NCBI GenBank assembly: GCA_018883895.1
Contig: JAHLFG010000086.1
Span: forward strand, 1 to 35,630
Reading direction: 5' to 3'
Source of the DNA: Candidatus Anaerobiospirillum merdipullorum
Lineage (GTDB): Bacteria; Pseudomonadota; Gammaproteobacteria; Enterobacterales; Succinivibrionaceae
DNA length: 35,630 bases
Numbering within the stretch: the stretch's first letter is position 1; each line of letters starts with the position of its first letter. Below the pieces are notes generated by a model. The model made no database searches. It was not told the DNA's origin and was given only the letters and a program-made list of their open reading frames with translations. This document shows positions 1 through 8,066 of the stretch, piece by piece. Made by a program: the position numbers and the translations under genes.

Positions 1-89
1 GGATGGTTCTCATCAATGAAGTCGTCAAGGCTGGGAGGCAGGACCATGGTTTCATGCTGCCGGTACTGTCTGAAGACGGGTTTAGCCAT
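1..89 (-). CDS. IS1182-family transposase, N-terminal part (runs off the left edge)
   Basis: The minus strand encodes MAKPVFRQYRQHETMVLPPS followed by LDDFIDENHP up to the window edge. A start of this kind (basic/aromatic residues, then LPPSL-(D/E)-(D/E)-h-I-x-E-NHP) is characteristic of IS1182-type DDE transposases. The ATG at 87-89 is preceded by a strong GGAGGTGAG ribosome binding site. Only about 29 codons are visible, so it is not known whether the gene is intact. The corresponding IS end should lie somewhere in 90-386, but I could not identify a terminal inverted repeat without the other end. Confidence 0.7.
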   Translation of the reverse strand, partial: MAKPVFRQYRQHETMVLPPSLDDFIDENH

Positions 90-234
90 ACTCACCTCCG
101 AATAGTCTGCGCTGACTATGGGTGAATTATAGCAAAAACAGCTAAAATTTACAAATAATTAACTGAAATAAAAAGGAAATATTTTGCGAAAACATTCTGT
201 TTTGCAAATTTTACCGTTTCTGGAACATAAAATC

Positions 235-259
235 GGGGGTGACCTTTTTAGTCACCCCC
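235..259. terminator. Strong hairpin (9-bp GC-rich stem), terminator or IS-end structure
   Basis: GGGGGTGAC (235-243) pairs perfectly with GTCACCCCC (251-259) across a 7-base loop. Read on the minus strand it is followed by CGATTTTAT, a weak U tract, so it could end the pgm-MBL-MFS transcript that arrives from the right. It could equally belong to the end of the insertion sequence. The remainder of 90-386 is AT-rich and holds no convincing gene. Confidence 0.45.
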
Positions 260-386
260 TTCGTGCAAACTACCCTCTCATCTACCACAGTCATCCCCGT
301 AGCTCATGAGAAGGCAACAAACTGGGCACAGTGCAATGGGCTTTACTTAGCTCTACCTAGGTTGCGCCCACTACACCTTGCATTAT

Positions 387-1604
387 TTAGGCTTTAGCCT
401 TTTTCACCTCGGTATTGGTGTCATCCTTAAAGAAGAATAAGAAGAGCACGAACACGAAGATCGCAATGCCGGCCGGGAAGAGCCAGAATACCCGCCACTG
501 CGACAGGCCGGTAGCGCCGGTGTCGGTTACGCTACTATTGAAGATATAACCACAGACTGAAGAGGCAAAGAACAGGCCCACACCATTTGAAGCGATAAAA
601 CGCAACGACTGTGCCTGAGCCTTAATCTTGTCACCAGCTTTCTTATCGGCATAAATATCGGCTACGGTAAAAAAGAAGTCCCAGCACACACCTTGCAAAA
701 CCAAGGCAATAATCACCAGCGCCGTACCGCCACCGACCGCAGCCTCTGAGAACATCACCGAGCGAATGCCCCAAGAGATCATGCCGAGCATCAAAGTGAC
801 CTTAAAGCCAAAGCGTGTGAGGAAGAACGGGATGAAGAAGACAAAGAGCACTTCCATCGCCACACCGATCTGCATCATTGAAGCCGCATTATCAAAGCCT
901 AAGGCATTGAGGAATACCGGGATATAGGCCGAATAAGCGGTCTTGGGTACCATGAGGATCAAGATGGAAATCATCATGATGGTAAAGTACTTGTCCTTGA
1001 ACAGCGACATGGCGTCTAGGCACAGTAAATCACGTATCGAGAACGGCGCCCCGGCACTTTTAGGCGGGGTGTGCGGCAAGGTAAAGCTATACACACCCAT
1101 GATAATGGCCATAATGATCGCCACATACCACGTCATGATATCGCCCGACCATCCCATCTGACCAACAAACAAGCCAATGACCACATAGCCTACTGAACCA
1201 AACATACGAATGACCGGGAAGTGACGCGGACCATCCACATGATGGAAGGCAATCGAGTTGGTCAAGGCCACCGTCGGATAATAGATGAGACCGACAAAGA
1301 AAATACCTATCAAGGTAGGCACGGTACTACTATCGACTATAAAGGTAGAGGTTAAATAGACCGCCGCCGCCAAGAGCAGATGCATTACGGCCAGCACTTT
1401 TTCCGTGGCAAAGAAGCGATCGGCCACCATGCCAATGAACATCGGAGACAAAATGGTGGCAATACCAAGCACCGCATAGGCGGTACCAATAATTTCCGGC
1501 ATGCCATAAGAACTTAACACCAAGCCTAAGGTCAGCACCCATGCGCCTTGCACGATGTACTGGATGAACATCATGCCCATTAGGCGAGCTTTCATCATAT
1601 CCAT
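387..1604 (-). CDS. MFS transporter, nucleoside:H+ symporter type (NupG/XapB-like)
   Basis: A polytopic inner-membrane protein of 405 residues with about 12 hydrophobic segments. It resembles the NupG/XapB nucleoside symporter branch of the major facilitator superfamily: MKARL...QYIVQGAWVLTLG in the first helix, a GMVADRFFATEKVLA loop between helices 2 and 3, and a YADKKAGDKIKAQAQSLR loop late in the protein. The expected role is proton-coupled uptake of nucleosides or a related sugar compound. There are two in-frame ATGs. The AAGGAG at about 1612-1617 sits 7 bases before the second (1602-1604) and only one base before the first (1608-1610), so I use the second. It is the last gene of the pgm-MBL-MFS operon, 11 bp after the MBL stop. 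Substrate is inferred from family resemblance only. Confidence 0.8.
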   Translation of the reverse strand: MDMMKARLMGMMFIQYIVQGAWVLTLGLVLSSYGMPEIIGTAYAVLGIATILSPMFIGMVADRFFATEKVLAVMHLLLAAAVYLTSTFIVDSSTVPTLIGIFFVGLIYYPTVALTNSIAFHHVDGPRHFPVIRMFGSVGYVVIGLFVGQMGWSGDIMTWYVAIIMAIIMGVYSFTLPHTPPKSAGAPFSIRDLLCLDAMSLFKDKYFTIMMISILILMVPKTAYSAYIPVFLNALGFDNAASMMQIGVAMEVLFVFFIPFFLTRFGFKVTLMLGMISWGIRSVMFSEAAVGGGTALVIIALVLQGVCWDFFFTVADIYADKKAGDKIKAQAQSLRFIASNGVGLFFASSVCGYIFNSSVTDTGATGLSQWRVFWLFPAGIAIFVFVLFLFFFKDDTNTEVKKAKA

Positions 1605-1615
1605 AAACATTCTCC

Positions 1616-2434
1616 TTAAATCTCGACTGTCATGCCATCAAAGGCGGTGATAATGCCGTGCTCTTGCATTAAGGCGCACAATTTAGCGTGGGTTAAAGTC
1701 GAGGAATGCGACACATGTGAAGTCACCACGCGCGACTTGTCATCCAAACAACCTAAAGCCTTAAGCTTGTCAATCTCAGCAAAGAGCGAGGTGAAATTAA
1801 GATGATTAGTCGTCCGCTCCCCTTCACGGAAGGCATAGGTGCACTCTAAAACCACCACATCAAGATGTTTTCCTTGTAGGAAGTCAAAGGTGCTTTGCGG
1901 CAACCAACCTGAATCAAGGCCATAAAAGAATGTCTTGCCATCTTTTTCTATCAAATAGTTGTAACACAGCTCCATCTTCGCGTGATTGGCCAAGGTCGGA
2001 GTGATGCTATAGCCGGCAAATTCATAGGTAAGATACGGTGCCAACAGATGGAAGACAAAACGATCCCCCTGCAGACCGTCGAGGGCATTGAACGCGCCTT
2101 TAATAGCGCAGTCATTGCCAAAAACATGCAAGGGGCGGTCAATGTTATAGGCAAAGCCTGCAGCACGGCTGACAAATTCGCCCACGTTAAAATGATCGGG
2201 ATGGGTATGGGTAAAGAGCACCGCATCAAGCACCCGCGCCGTCATCTGCTCACGCTTTAACTGCGCCGACCACTCCGGCGACATATCAATGAGCATATGC
2301 CCATCGACCAGCACCGAAGCACGGGTACGCACATCAGCACCACCATGCTCACGCGCATATGTACATACCGCACAATCGCAAAAAGGATTCGGGATCCCTT
2401 CCGAGGCAGCCGTTCCCATAAATTTAACTTGCAT
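1616..2434 (-). CDS. Metallo-beta-lactamase-fold hydrolase, PhnP-like
   Basis: A 272-residue cytosolic protein. The metal-binding HxHxDH motif is HTHPDH at residues 76-81. An N-terminal cysteine cluster (C19, C21, C24) followed by VRTRASVLVDG resembles the PhnP/PQQ-synthesis branch, where such cysteines bind a structural zinc. Further candidate ligands are the His in TLANHAKM, the Asp in GLDSGW and the C-terminal SHVSHS. PhnP is a phosphodiesterase acting on cyclic ribose phosphates, but the substrate here cannot be read from sequence. The start is supported by AGGAG six bases upstream, which overlaps the TGA of pgm. Position between pgm and a nucleoside-type transporter suggests a role in sugar-phosphate or nucleotide salvage. 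Confidence 0.8.
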   Translation of the reverse strand: MQVKFMGTAASEGIPNPFCDCAVCTYAREHGGADVRTRASVLVDGHMLIDMSPEWSAQLKREQMTARVLDAVLFTHTHPDHFNVGEFVSRAAGFAYNIDRPLHVFGNDCAIKGAFNALDGLQGDRFVFHLLAPYLTYEFAGYSITPTLANHAKMELCYNYLIEKDGKTFFYGLDSGWLPQSTFDFLQGKHLDVVVLECTYAFREGERTTNHLNFTSLFAEIDKLKALGCLDDKSRVVTSHVSHSSTLTHAKLCALMQEHGIITAFDGMTVEI

Positions 2435-2444
2435 AACACACTCC

Positions 2445-4088
2445 TCATTGCGCGCTTAGGGCACGCGTTACTATGTCAACTGCTTCTTGACGCACCAGCT
2501 CTAAATGCTCAGGCCCCAAGAAGGACTCGTAATAAATCTTGTAGATATTTTCCGTGCCCGATGGCCGTGCCGAGAACCAGCACCCATCAGCAAGCACCTT
2601 GATGCCTCCAATGGGGGCATGATTTCCAGGAGCCGTAGTAAATACTTGCACAATTTGCTGTCCGGCAAGCTTTTGCGCCTGAACACTCTGTGCCGTCAAA
2701 TGCACAAAAGCCTGCTTCCCTTGCGCCGTGGTAGGCTCATCAATGCGCCCATAGGACGGATTGCCATATTTAGTGGTTAAGCGCTGATAGTAAGACACCA
2801 AGTCAAGACCAGAGATGGCACACAGTTCGGCACCAGCCAGGCCGGCTAGGAAACCATCTTTATCGGTGGTAAATGGCTTGCCGGAAAAATCTAAGTAAGA
2901 AGCGCCCGCACTTTCCTCACAGCCAAAGCACAATTGCTGCTTAAACAACCCCTCCGAGAACCACTTAAAGCCAATCGGCGTTTCATAGACACTAAAGCCA
3001 GCATCTGCGATAACTTTATCCATCATCATGCTTGCCCCAATGGTCTTACCCACGCCACAGCCTTGCGGCCAATTGGCTCGGTGATGACATAGATAATGCA
3101 TAATCGAGGTGAGATAGTGATTAGATGGCAATAGTCCTTCCTTGGTGACCACGCCATGCCGATCGGCATCAGGATCATTGGCAATGCAAAGGTCATAATC
3201 ATCTTTGACGGCCAAGAGTGGCTTCATGGTGTAAGGGGACATACAATCCATGCGCTGATGATTATCGTAGTCATAAGGGATAAAGCTGAAATTGGGATCG
3301 ATATCGCGATTGATGATCGTTACACCAATTCCATAGAGCTCATTGATGCGATCCCAATAGCGTAGCGAAGCTCCGCCTTGCGGGTTGACCGCGATTTTAA
3401 GTCCCGAGGCTTTAATGGCCGGCAAATTAATCACCTGCGCCAATTCCTGCACAAATGGAGTTAGCATGTCCTTAAAATGCAGATATGGACACTCTTGTGT
3501 AGCGCGCCAACTTAAGCGCTTTACCGCACGGCACCCATCTTGCAAAATTTCATTGGCACGTTTGGCTATGGGCTCGGTAAAAAAGGGACTGGCCGGTCCC
3601 CCTAAAGGAGGATTGTACTTAAAGCCGCCGTCAGTGGGAGGGTTGTGCGAGGGTGTAATGATAATGCCATCGGCAAGGTCGGTATTACGGCCGAAATTAT
3701 GGCGCACGATTTCCCGAGATATCACCGGCGTCGGAGTATAGGCAAAATCGTAGGCGGCCACCACATCCACCTGATTGGCACACAAGACCTCCAAGGTGGT
3801 ATACAGAGCCGGCTCTGAGAGCGCATGTGTATCAATACCAATAAACAGCGGCCCTGTTGCCCCCCAACTAGCGCGCAAATCTGCAATTGCCTGAGCAATG
3901 GCTGCAATGTGCTTTAAGGTATAGCTCCCCACAAGCGAGCAGCCACGGTGGCCGGAAGTACCAAAGACTACTTGTTGAAGAGGATCGCTAGGATCGGGCT
4001 CTTGCTCATAGTACTGAGCTATCAAGCGCTGAATATTCACTAATGCGGAATTTGCCGGCAATGTCCCGGCTTTGTTTCCTACCTGCAT
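2445..4088 (-). CDS. pgm: Phosphoglucomutase (alpha-D-glucose-1,6-bisphosphate dependent)
   Basis: It interconverts glucose-1-phosphate and glucose-6-phosphate in the cytosol, linking glycogen and nucleotide-sugar metabolism to glycolysis. The protein has 547 residues, almost the same as the E. coli enzyme (546). Visible motifs: GTSGHRG (43-49), the catalytic phosphoserine loop TPSHNP (145-150, Ser147), a Mg-binding loop DPDADR with Asp305, Asp307 and Asp309, the sugar-binding GCEESAGAS, and the C-terminal phosphate-binding RPSGTE. The ATG follows GAGG at a good distance. It is first in an operon with the MBL hydrolase and MFS transporter. A perfect TATAAT lies upstream (4164-4169, minus) but without a good -35. 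Confidence 0.97.
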   Translation of the reverse strand: MQVGNKAGTLPANSALVNIQRLIAQYYEQEPDPSDPLQQVVFGTSGHRGCSLVGSYTLKHIAAIAQAIADLRASWGATGPLFIGIDTHALSEPALYTTLEVLCANQVDVVAAYDFAYTPTPVISREIVRHNFGRNTDLADGIIITPSHNPPTDGGFKYNPPLGGPASPFFTEPIAKRANEILQDGCRAVKRLSWRATQECPYLHFKDMLTPFVQELAQVINLPAIKASGLKIAVNPQGGASLRYWDRINELYGIGVTIINRDIDPNFSFIPYDYDNHQRMDCMSPYTMKPLLAVKDDYDLCIANDPDADRHGVVTKEGLLPSNHYLTSIMHYLCHHRANWPQGCGVGKTIGASMMMDKVIADAGFSVYETPIGFKWFSEGLFKQQLCFGCEESAGASYLDFSGKPFTTDKDGFLAGLAGAELCAISGLDLVSYYQRLTTKYGNPSYGRIDEPTTAQGKQAFVHLTAQSVQAQKLAGQQIVQVFTTAPGNHAPIGGIKVLADGCWFSARPSGTENIYKIYYESFLGPEHLELVRQEAVDIVTRALSAQ

Positions 4089-4266
4089 ACCAAAACCTCA
4101 TGGCAAATAAAATGCACTATAAGTGGCAATTATTTGAAAAGCTGTGTGTTAGTTCTCAAAGTGATTATAAATGTAAAATCTATATAAATTTAACGTAAAT
4201 TATTTGTTAAGTAAATTAGAACGACTATGTAAGCTGATGCAGGAAAAAAGGCAGGGTATAGAGACG

Positions 4267-4287
4267 AAAAAACCGCATTTAAGCGGT
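4267..4287 (-). terminator. Terminator of the tRNA-Leu gene
   Basis: On the minus strand ACCGC-TTAAAT-GCGGT is followed directly by TTTTTT, eleven bases after the CCA end of the tRNA. This is a compact rho-independent terminator. Confidence 0.8.
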
Positions 4288-4297
4288 CCTCTTGGAA

Positions 4298-4380
4298 TGG
4301 TGCCCAGGGCGGGACTCGAACCCGCACTCTCGCGAACTACCCCCTCAAAGTAGCGTGTCTACCAATTCCACCACCTGGGC
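4298..4380 (-). tRNA. tRNA-Leu (anticodon GAG)
   Basis: An 83-base class II tRNA with CCA encoded. The acceptor arms GCCCAGG and CCTGGGC pair, the D-arm GGTGGAATTGGTAGACACG is typical of leucine tRNA, and the anticodon loop TTGAGGG (stem CTACT/GGTAG) gives GAG, reading CUC and CUU. The T-arm is CGGGTTCGAACCCG. The long variable arm expected of tRNA-Leu is present but short (TTCGCGAGAGT). Confidence 0.96.
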
Positions 4381-4397
4381 AAATTTGACAAGGCCTA

Positions 4398-4425
4398 ATA
4401 ATAGCAGACTTTTGGCCGGTGTAAA
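4398..4425 (-). promoter_or_regulatory. Sigma-70 promoter of tRNA-Leu
   Basis: On the minus strand TTTACA (4420-4425) and TATTAT (4398-4403) are separated by 16 bp; each matches the consensus at five of six positions. A GC-containing stretch (AGGCC) follows the -10, as is usual for stable-RNA promoters. The tRNA starts 18 bases downstream of the -10. Confidence 0.7.
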
Positions 4426-4523
4426 GTTATTTTTCCAGCTTTTTTAGCTAAGAGCGGCAAATTACGGCGACCATAACCTTCCGCCAGCTACTAGGCGGCA
4501 ACCAGACTGATGAACTTTAGGCT

Positions 4524-4547
4524 AAAAAACCCCGATACATATCGGGT
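4524..4547 (-). terminator. Terminator of glpQ
   Basis: On the minus strand AACCCGAT-ATGT-ATCGGGGTT is followed by TTTT, about 40 bases after the glpQ stop codon. It separates glpQ from the downstream tRNA gene. Confidence 0.8.
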
Positions 4548-4584
4548 TAGAACGCAGTTTGCCAAAAAATATAGAGGGCTTAAT

Positions 4585-5658
4585 TTACTTATGCGCTTTG
4601 ACGTAGGCCACGCCCAAATCCGGGAAGTCGGTAAAGACGCCGTCGGCTCCTGCCTGATAGAGCACCGCCTCAAAGAGCTCGTCAATATTGTTCGCATACG
4701 GCGGTAATTGATCTTTACGGATGGTATAGGGATGTACCACCATGCCAGCCTCGTGCATCTTTTGCACCAAGTCATTGACCTTGATATCGCCCTTGCGTGA
4801 GTTCTTTTCGTCAATGAGCATATGATAATCAGGGCCCATGCCATCGGCATACTGAGCAATCTCAGCCATATTCTTGGGATCTAACAAATAGCGATAATCA
4901 AAGCGCTGCCACTTACCGTCAACTAACTCATAGGTCTCCTCGGGATTAGAGGTCACCAAGACTACGGTCTTAAGATCCATACCAAGTTTAGGCATCAGCT
5001 CATTTTTGACGTACTTAAGATCCGGATAGTCAAAGGTCTGGAAGAGTACGTTGGAATCCTTGGTGGTATATCCGTACTTTTTGAGCACTTCCAAGGTAGC
5101 CTTGGAGATATCCTTGCCCGCCTGCTTGTGTAGCCACGGCGCCTTGGTCTCTACGTACAGGCCCACATCGCGACCCATGGTCTTATTCATCCCCTGAATG
5201 AACTCAATTTCCTCTTCAAAGGTATGAATCTTAAAGGTGGAGGTAAACATCGGGAAGCGGTCGGGATAGCCCTGCACGCGCTTGCCATCAACGATGTTAA
5301 AGCCTTCGGTGAAATTAAGGCTCTTAATTTCATCTAAGGTAAAGTCCATCACATAGTAACGGCCATCCTTACGGGCTCTATCGGGGAATTTATCGGCCAC
5401 ATCGGTAATGCGATCTAAGAAATGATCGTGTACCACTACCAGGCGATCGTCCTTGGTCATCGCCAGATCTTGCTCTAAATAATCCACACCCATCGCATAG
5501 CCCAAAGCCTTGGCCTCTAAGGTGTGCTCCGGCAGATAACCCGACGCCCCGCGATGTGCGACGATAACCTTGCCGCCGTCCACGGCTAAAGCGGCCGTGG
5601 AGGCCAATCCCATAGCAATACTCATCAGTACCGCAGCCCCTAAGGTTTTAAATTTCAT
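4585..5658 (-). CDS. glpQ: Periplasmic glycerophosphodiester phosphodiesterase
   Basis: Hydrolyses glycerophosphodiesters released from phospholipids to glycerol-3-phosphate and an alcohol. The 357-residue length and sequence match the periplasmic GlpQ family. A Sec signal peptide is clear: MKFK, a hydrophobic core, then cleavage near ALA-V (about residue 25). The catalytic GDPD motifs are HRGASGYLPEHT (His35, Arg36, Glu44), YLEQDL (Glu62, Asp64) and HDHF (His77, His79). It is a single-gene unit with its own terminator. AAGGA lies 6 bases before the ATG, but it is part of a 9-bp inverted repeat (5661-5669 with 5696-5704) that could hide it, suggesting control of translation. Confidence 0.95.
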   Translation of the reverse strand: MKFKTLGAAVLMSIAMGLASTAALAVDGGKVIVAHRGASGYLPEHTLEAKALGYAMGVDYLEQDLAMTKDDRLVVVHDHFLDRITDVADKFPDRARKDGRYYVMDFTLDEIKSLNFTEGFNIVDGKRVQGYPDRFPMFTSTFKIHTFEEEIEFIQGMNKTMGRDVGLYVETKAPWLHKQAGKDISKATLEVLKKYGYTTKDSNVLFQTFDYPDLKYVKNELMPKLGMDLKTVVLVTSNPEETYELVDGKWQRFDYRYLLDPKNMAEIAQYADGMGPDYHMLIDEKNSRKGDIKVNDLVQKMHEAGMVVHPYTIRKDQLPPYANNIDELFEAVLYQAGADGVFTDFPDLGVAYVKAHK

Positions 5659-5660
5659 AT

Positions 5661-5704
5661 GGCATCCTTTAGAAAAAGTTCATTTACCTTAGCTTAAGGA
5701 TGCC
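5661..5704 (-). promoter_or_regulatory. Inverted repeat covering the glpQ ribosome binding site
   Basis: In the glpQ leader, GGCATCCTT (5704-5696) is an exact complement of AAGGATGCC (5669-5661). The second arm contains the Shine-Dalgarno AAGGA and ends two bases before the ATG at 5658. The 26-base loop contains ATG AAC TTT TTC TAA (5683-5669), a four-residue mini-ORF whose stop codon touches the second arm; its own ribosome binding site (AAGG, 3-base spacing) is poor. The fold is seen; regulation is inferred. Confidence 0.5.
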
Positions 5705-5752
5705 CTGTAAGGTTTAATAGCGCCTCTGAGTTAACCCAGTGTAAACTTGACG

Positions 5753-7828
5753 CTAATAGTTAAAACTAAGCTCGGCGTCAGTAAGCAGATGCTGCTCCTG
5801 TCCGGTTAAAATCTTGTGGTAGATGGCATCATAGAGCAGTACGTTTTGCACATATTTGCGCGTCTCGCTAAAGGGAATATTCTCCACATACATCGCCACA
5901 TCGCGCTTAAAGCCATCTTTAGACTCCCAGCGATAGATACGCCCGGGTCCGGCGTTATAGGCCGCTGCCGCCAAGATGCGATTGTTGCCAAACTTATCGA
6001 GCATATCGCGCAAATAGGCCGCGCCCAAGCGCACATTCACAGCCGGATCGGTTAAAGACTGTACCCCGCCATAATCCCACTTATTTTGCCGCGAAACCAT
6101 CTTGGCGGTAGCCGGCATTAATTGCATTAAGCCCACCGCGCCCACCGGCGAGCGAATGACCGGATTTAACATGCTCTCCTGCCGTGACACACCATACATA
6201 AAGGACAGTGAGACATTTTGCGCCGCGGCATTGAGCTTATAGATCTCAGGGTACACAATCGGGAAGCGATAGCTTAAGGCATCCCAGCGCTTGGAGCTGA
6301 CCACACTGTCAATGGCCAAGCGCGTATTGCCGTTGCGCAAGGCCCATTCGGCCATCAAGAGCGCCGTTTGCTCCTTGCTGTATTTGGCAATCTCACGCCA
6401 TTCATAGATGGCATTGGCATCATCCATCGCATAGAGCTCAAAAAAGCGCGTAACCGCCGGATCGCCATTGACGTCGGCAGGCCACTTGGCCCCCGCACTT
6501 AAACGTAACTGGCGATAAGAGGGTTGAATCCCCAATTGCTGCGCGGCCAAAAAGCCAAAGAAGCTACGGTCGGTGGCAACTTCTTGTAAGATCTCTTGTC
6601 CTTCGTCGGTGCGTCCGGTTTCCAAGGCGGCGCGGCCCTTCCAATAGCGCCAATTAATTTCGGCGGCAAAGTCCGGCGCCACATGGTTTAGCAGCTGATA
6701 GGCAATCTCCCATTGGGCAAAATAAATGGCCCGGCGCAGTCTTTGCTCCTTAATATCCGGTGTCCAGCCGATGGCCGGCAAATGCTTATCCACCCACGAC
6801 ACTTCCTCAAGGCTGCGCCCGCGCTCTAAAAAGCGCTTAGCAATGACCTTGATGATGTCAACCTGCTCACTCTCTGACGGCTGAGCCACCTTAAAGAAAG
6901 CGTCCAATTGCGCCGCGGCATCGCGCGGATTTAAATTGGCATAACGAGCAAAGGCCAAAGCGGCAATACGCTTATCGGCCCTAGTGTTGAGCGGATATTC
7001 AAAGATGCGTTCTGGATCGTCATAAAACTCCATCTGCACCTGCACCTTTTGCGCGTACTTGCTATAGGACAATTCCTCGGCCAAACGCTTGGTTAAATTG
7101 CCTTCAAAACGCGCAGTATAGGCGCGGGCAAATTTCTCAAGCTTCAAACGATCGGTCAAATAGCCTTTGGCGTCATAGAGAGCAATCAGGCCGTCACAGG
7201 CGCGCGGCACCCCGTCTAAATCCAAATACAATTGCCCGGCAAAGGCTACCGCTTCATCCGAGCCCTTGCCTATCTGCCAAGCGGCCTCATAAAAACGGCA
7301 TAATTTGCTCTTTTGCCGAAAATTAAGGCTGTCATAGGAACCCGTTTCCGGCTTGCTCCCAATTAAAGCATAGACCTTAGCAAAGTCACGCTCCTGAGCA
7401 AAAAAGTCGATATAGCGCGTCCGTAACAGCTCAGCAAGCTCATGTTGCCTGCCCGAGTTGATAAATTGCATTACTCCATCAAATTTAGCGGCACTCTTAT
7501 CTTCAGAAAGCAGGTAATAATCTATCCAGACCGTGAGCGGATAGTCCTTGAGTACCGTGTCACGTAAGTGCTGTGCGTAAGCTAGATCGCCATTTTTAAT
7601 CGCGGTTTTGGCCTGCTGATAGGCCTCGCGTTTGGCATCAATGCTATTGACGCTCCCTAAAGCGCCACTACTTGCAACTTGCTGGCTACTGCTTGCCTTG
7701 CCCGGAACATTTAACGAGGCATATAAAGACCCGGGGGTAGGAGCGGCTTGTACCGCCATCGTGGCCAGCGCCACAGCTAAACTTAAAGGTAAAATCAGGA
7801 TGTGCTTTACAGAAAACGCGCGGTACAT
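5753..7828 (-). CDS. slt: Soluble lytic murein transglycosylase
   Basis: Cleaves the glycan strands of peptidoglycan with formation of 1,6-anhydro-muramic acid in the periplasm. The 691-residue product has the Slt70 layout: signal peptide (cleavage near VQA-A, about residue 28), a long alpha-helical superhelical region, and a C-terminal catalytic domain. The domain contains GVSRQES with catalytic Glu at about 551, then SPVGAVGLMQLMPATA and AAAYNAGPGR, all diagnostic of the GH23 SLT fold. An upstream in-frame start at 7882 would add 18 arginine-rich residues ahead of the signal peptide. I prefer the ATG at 7826-7828 because AGAAGAG lies just before it. Somewhat longer than E. coli Slt (645). 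Confidence 0.93.
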   Translation of the reverse strand: MYRAFSVKHILILPLSLAVALATMAVQAAPTPGSLYASLNVPGKASSSQQVASSGALGSVNSIDAKREAYQQAKTAIKNGDLAYAQHLRDTVLKDYPLTVWIDYYLLSEDKSAAKFDGVMQFINSGRQHELAELLRTRYIDFFAQERDFAKVYALIGSKPETGSYDSLNFRQKSKLCRFYEAAWQIGKGSDEAVAFAGQLYLDLDGVPRACDGLIALYDAKGYLTDRLKLEKFARAYTARFEGNLTKRLAEELSYSKYAQKVQVQMEFYDDPERIFEYPLNTRADKRIAALAFARYANLNPRDAAAQLDAFFKVAQPSESEQVDIIKVIAKRFLERGRSLEEVSWVDKHLPAIGWTPDIKEQRLRRAIYFAQWEIAYQLLNHVAPDFAAEINWRYWKGRAALETGRTDEGQEILQEVATDRSFFGFLAAQQLGIQPSYRQLRLSAGAKWPADVNGDPAVTRFFELYAMDDANAIYEWREIAKYSKEQTALLMAEWALRNGNTRLAIDSVVSSKRWDALSYRFPIVYPEIYKLNAAAQNVSLSFMYGVSRQESMLNPVIRSPVGAVGLMQLMPATAKMVSRQNKWDYGGVQSLTDPAVNVRLGAAYLRDMLDKFGNNRILAAAAYNAGPGRIYRWESKDGFKRDVAMYVENIPFSETRKYVQNVLLYDAIYHKILTGQEQHLLTDAELSFNY

Positions 7829-8001
7829 ATTAACTCTTCTTGGTGCCCGTAAGACCTCACGACGCGGCCGCGAGTGAGGCACGATTAATGCAATTTACAT
7901 ACAAAATTTTCAGTCATGACTTGCACTTAAAGAGGCAAGCTTAATTTTTTATATCTTAACGCAAAAGCCGACCTTGCAGTGCAGAAGGCCAGATTAAGGG
8001 C

Positions 8002-8030
8002 AAAAATAATCCCGCCTAAATGAGCGGGAT
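8002..8030 (-). terminator. Terminator of the NSS transporter cluster
   Basis: On the minus strand ATCCCGC-TCATTTAG-GCGGGAT is followed by TATTTTTG, about 40 bases after the stop of the last NSS gene and ahead of slt. Confidence 0.75.
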
Positions 8031-8066
8031 CATATTTTTTACCGGTAAGCTAAGTTTTAGCTTGCT

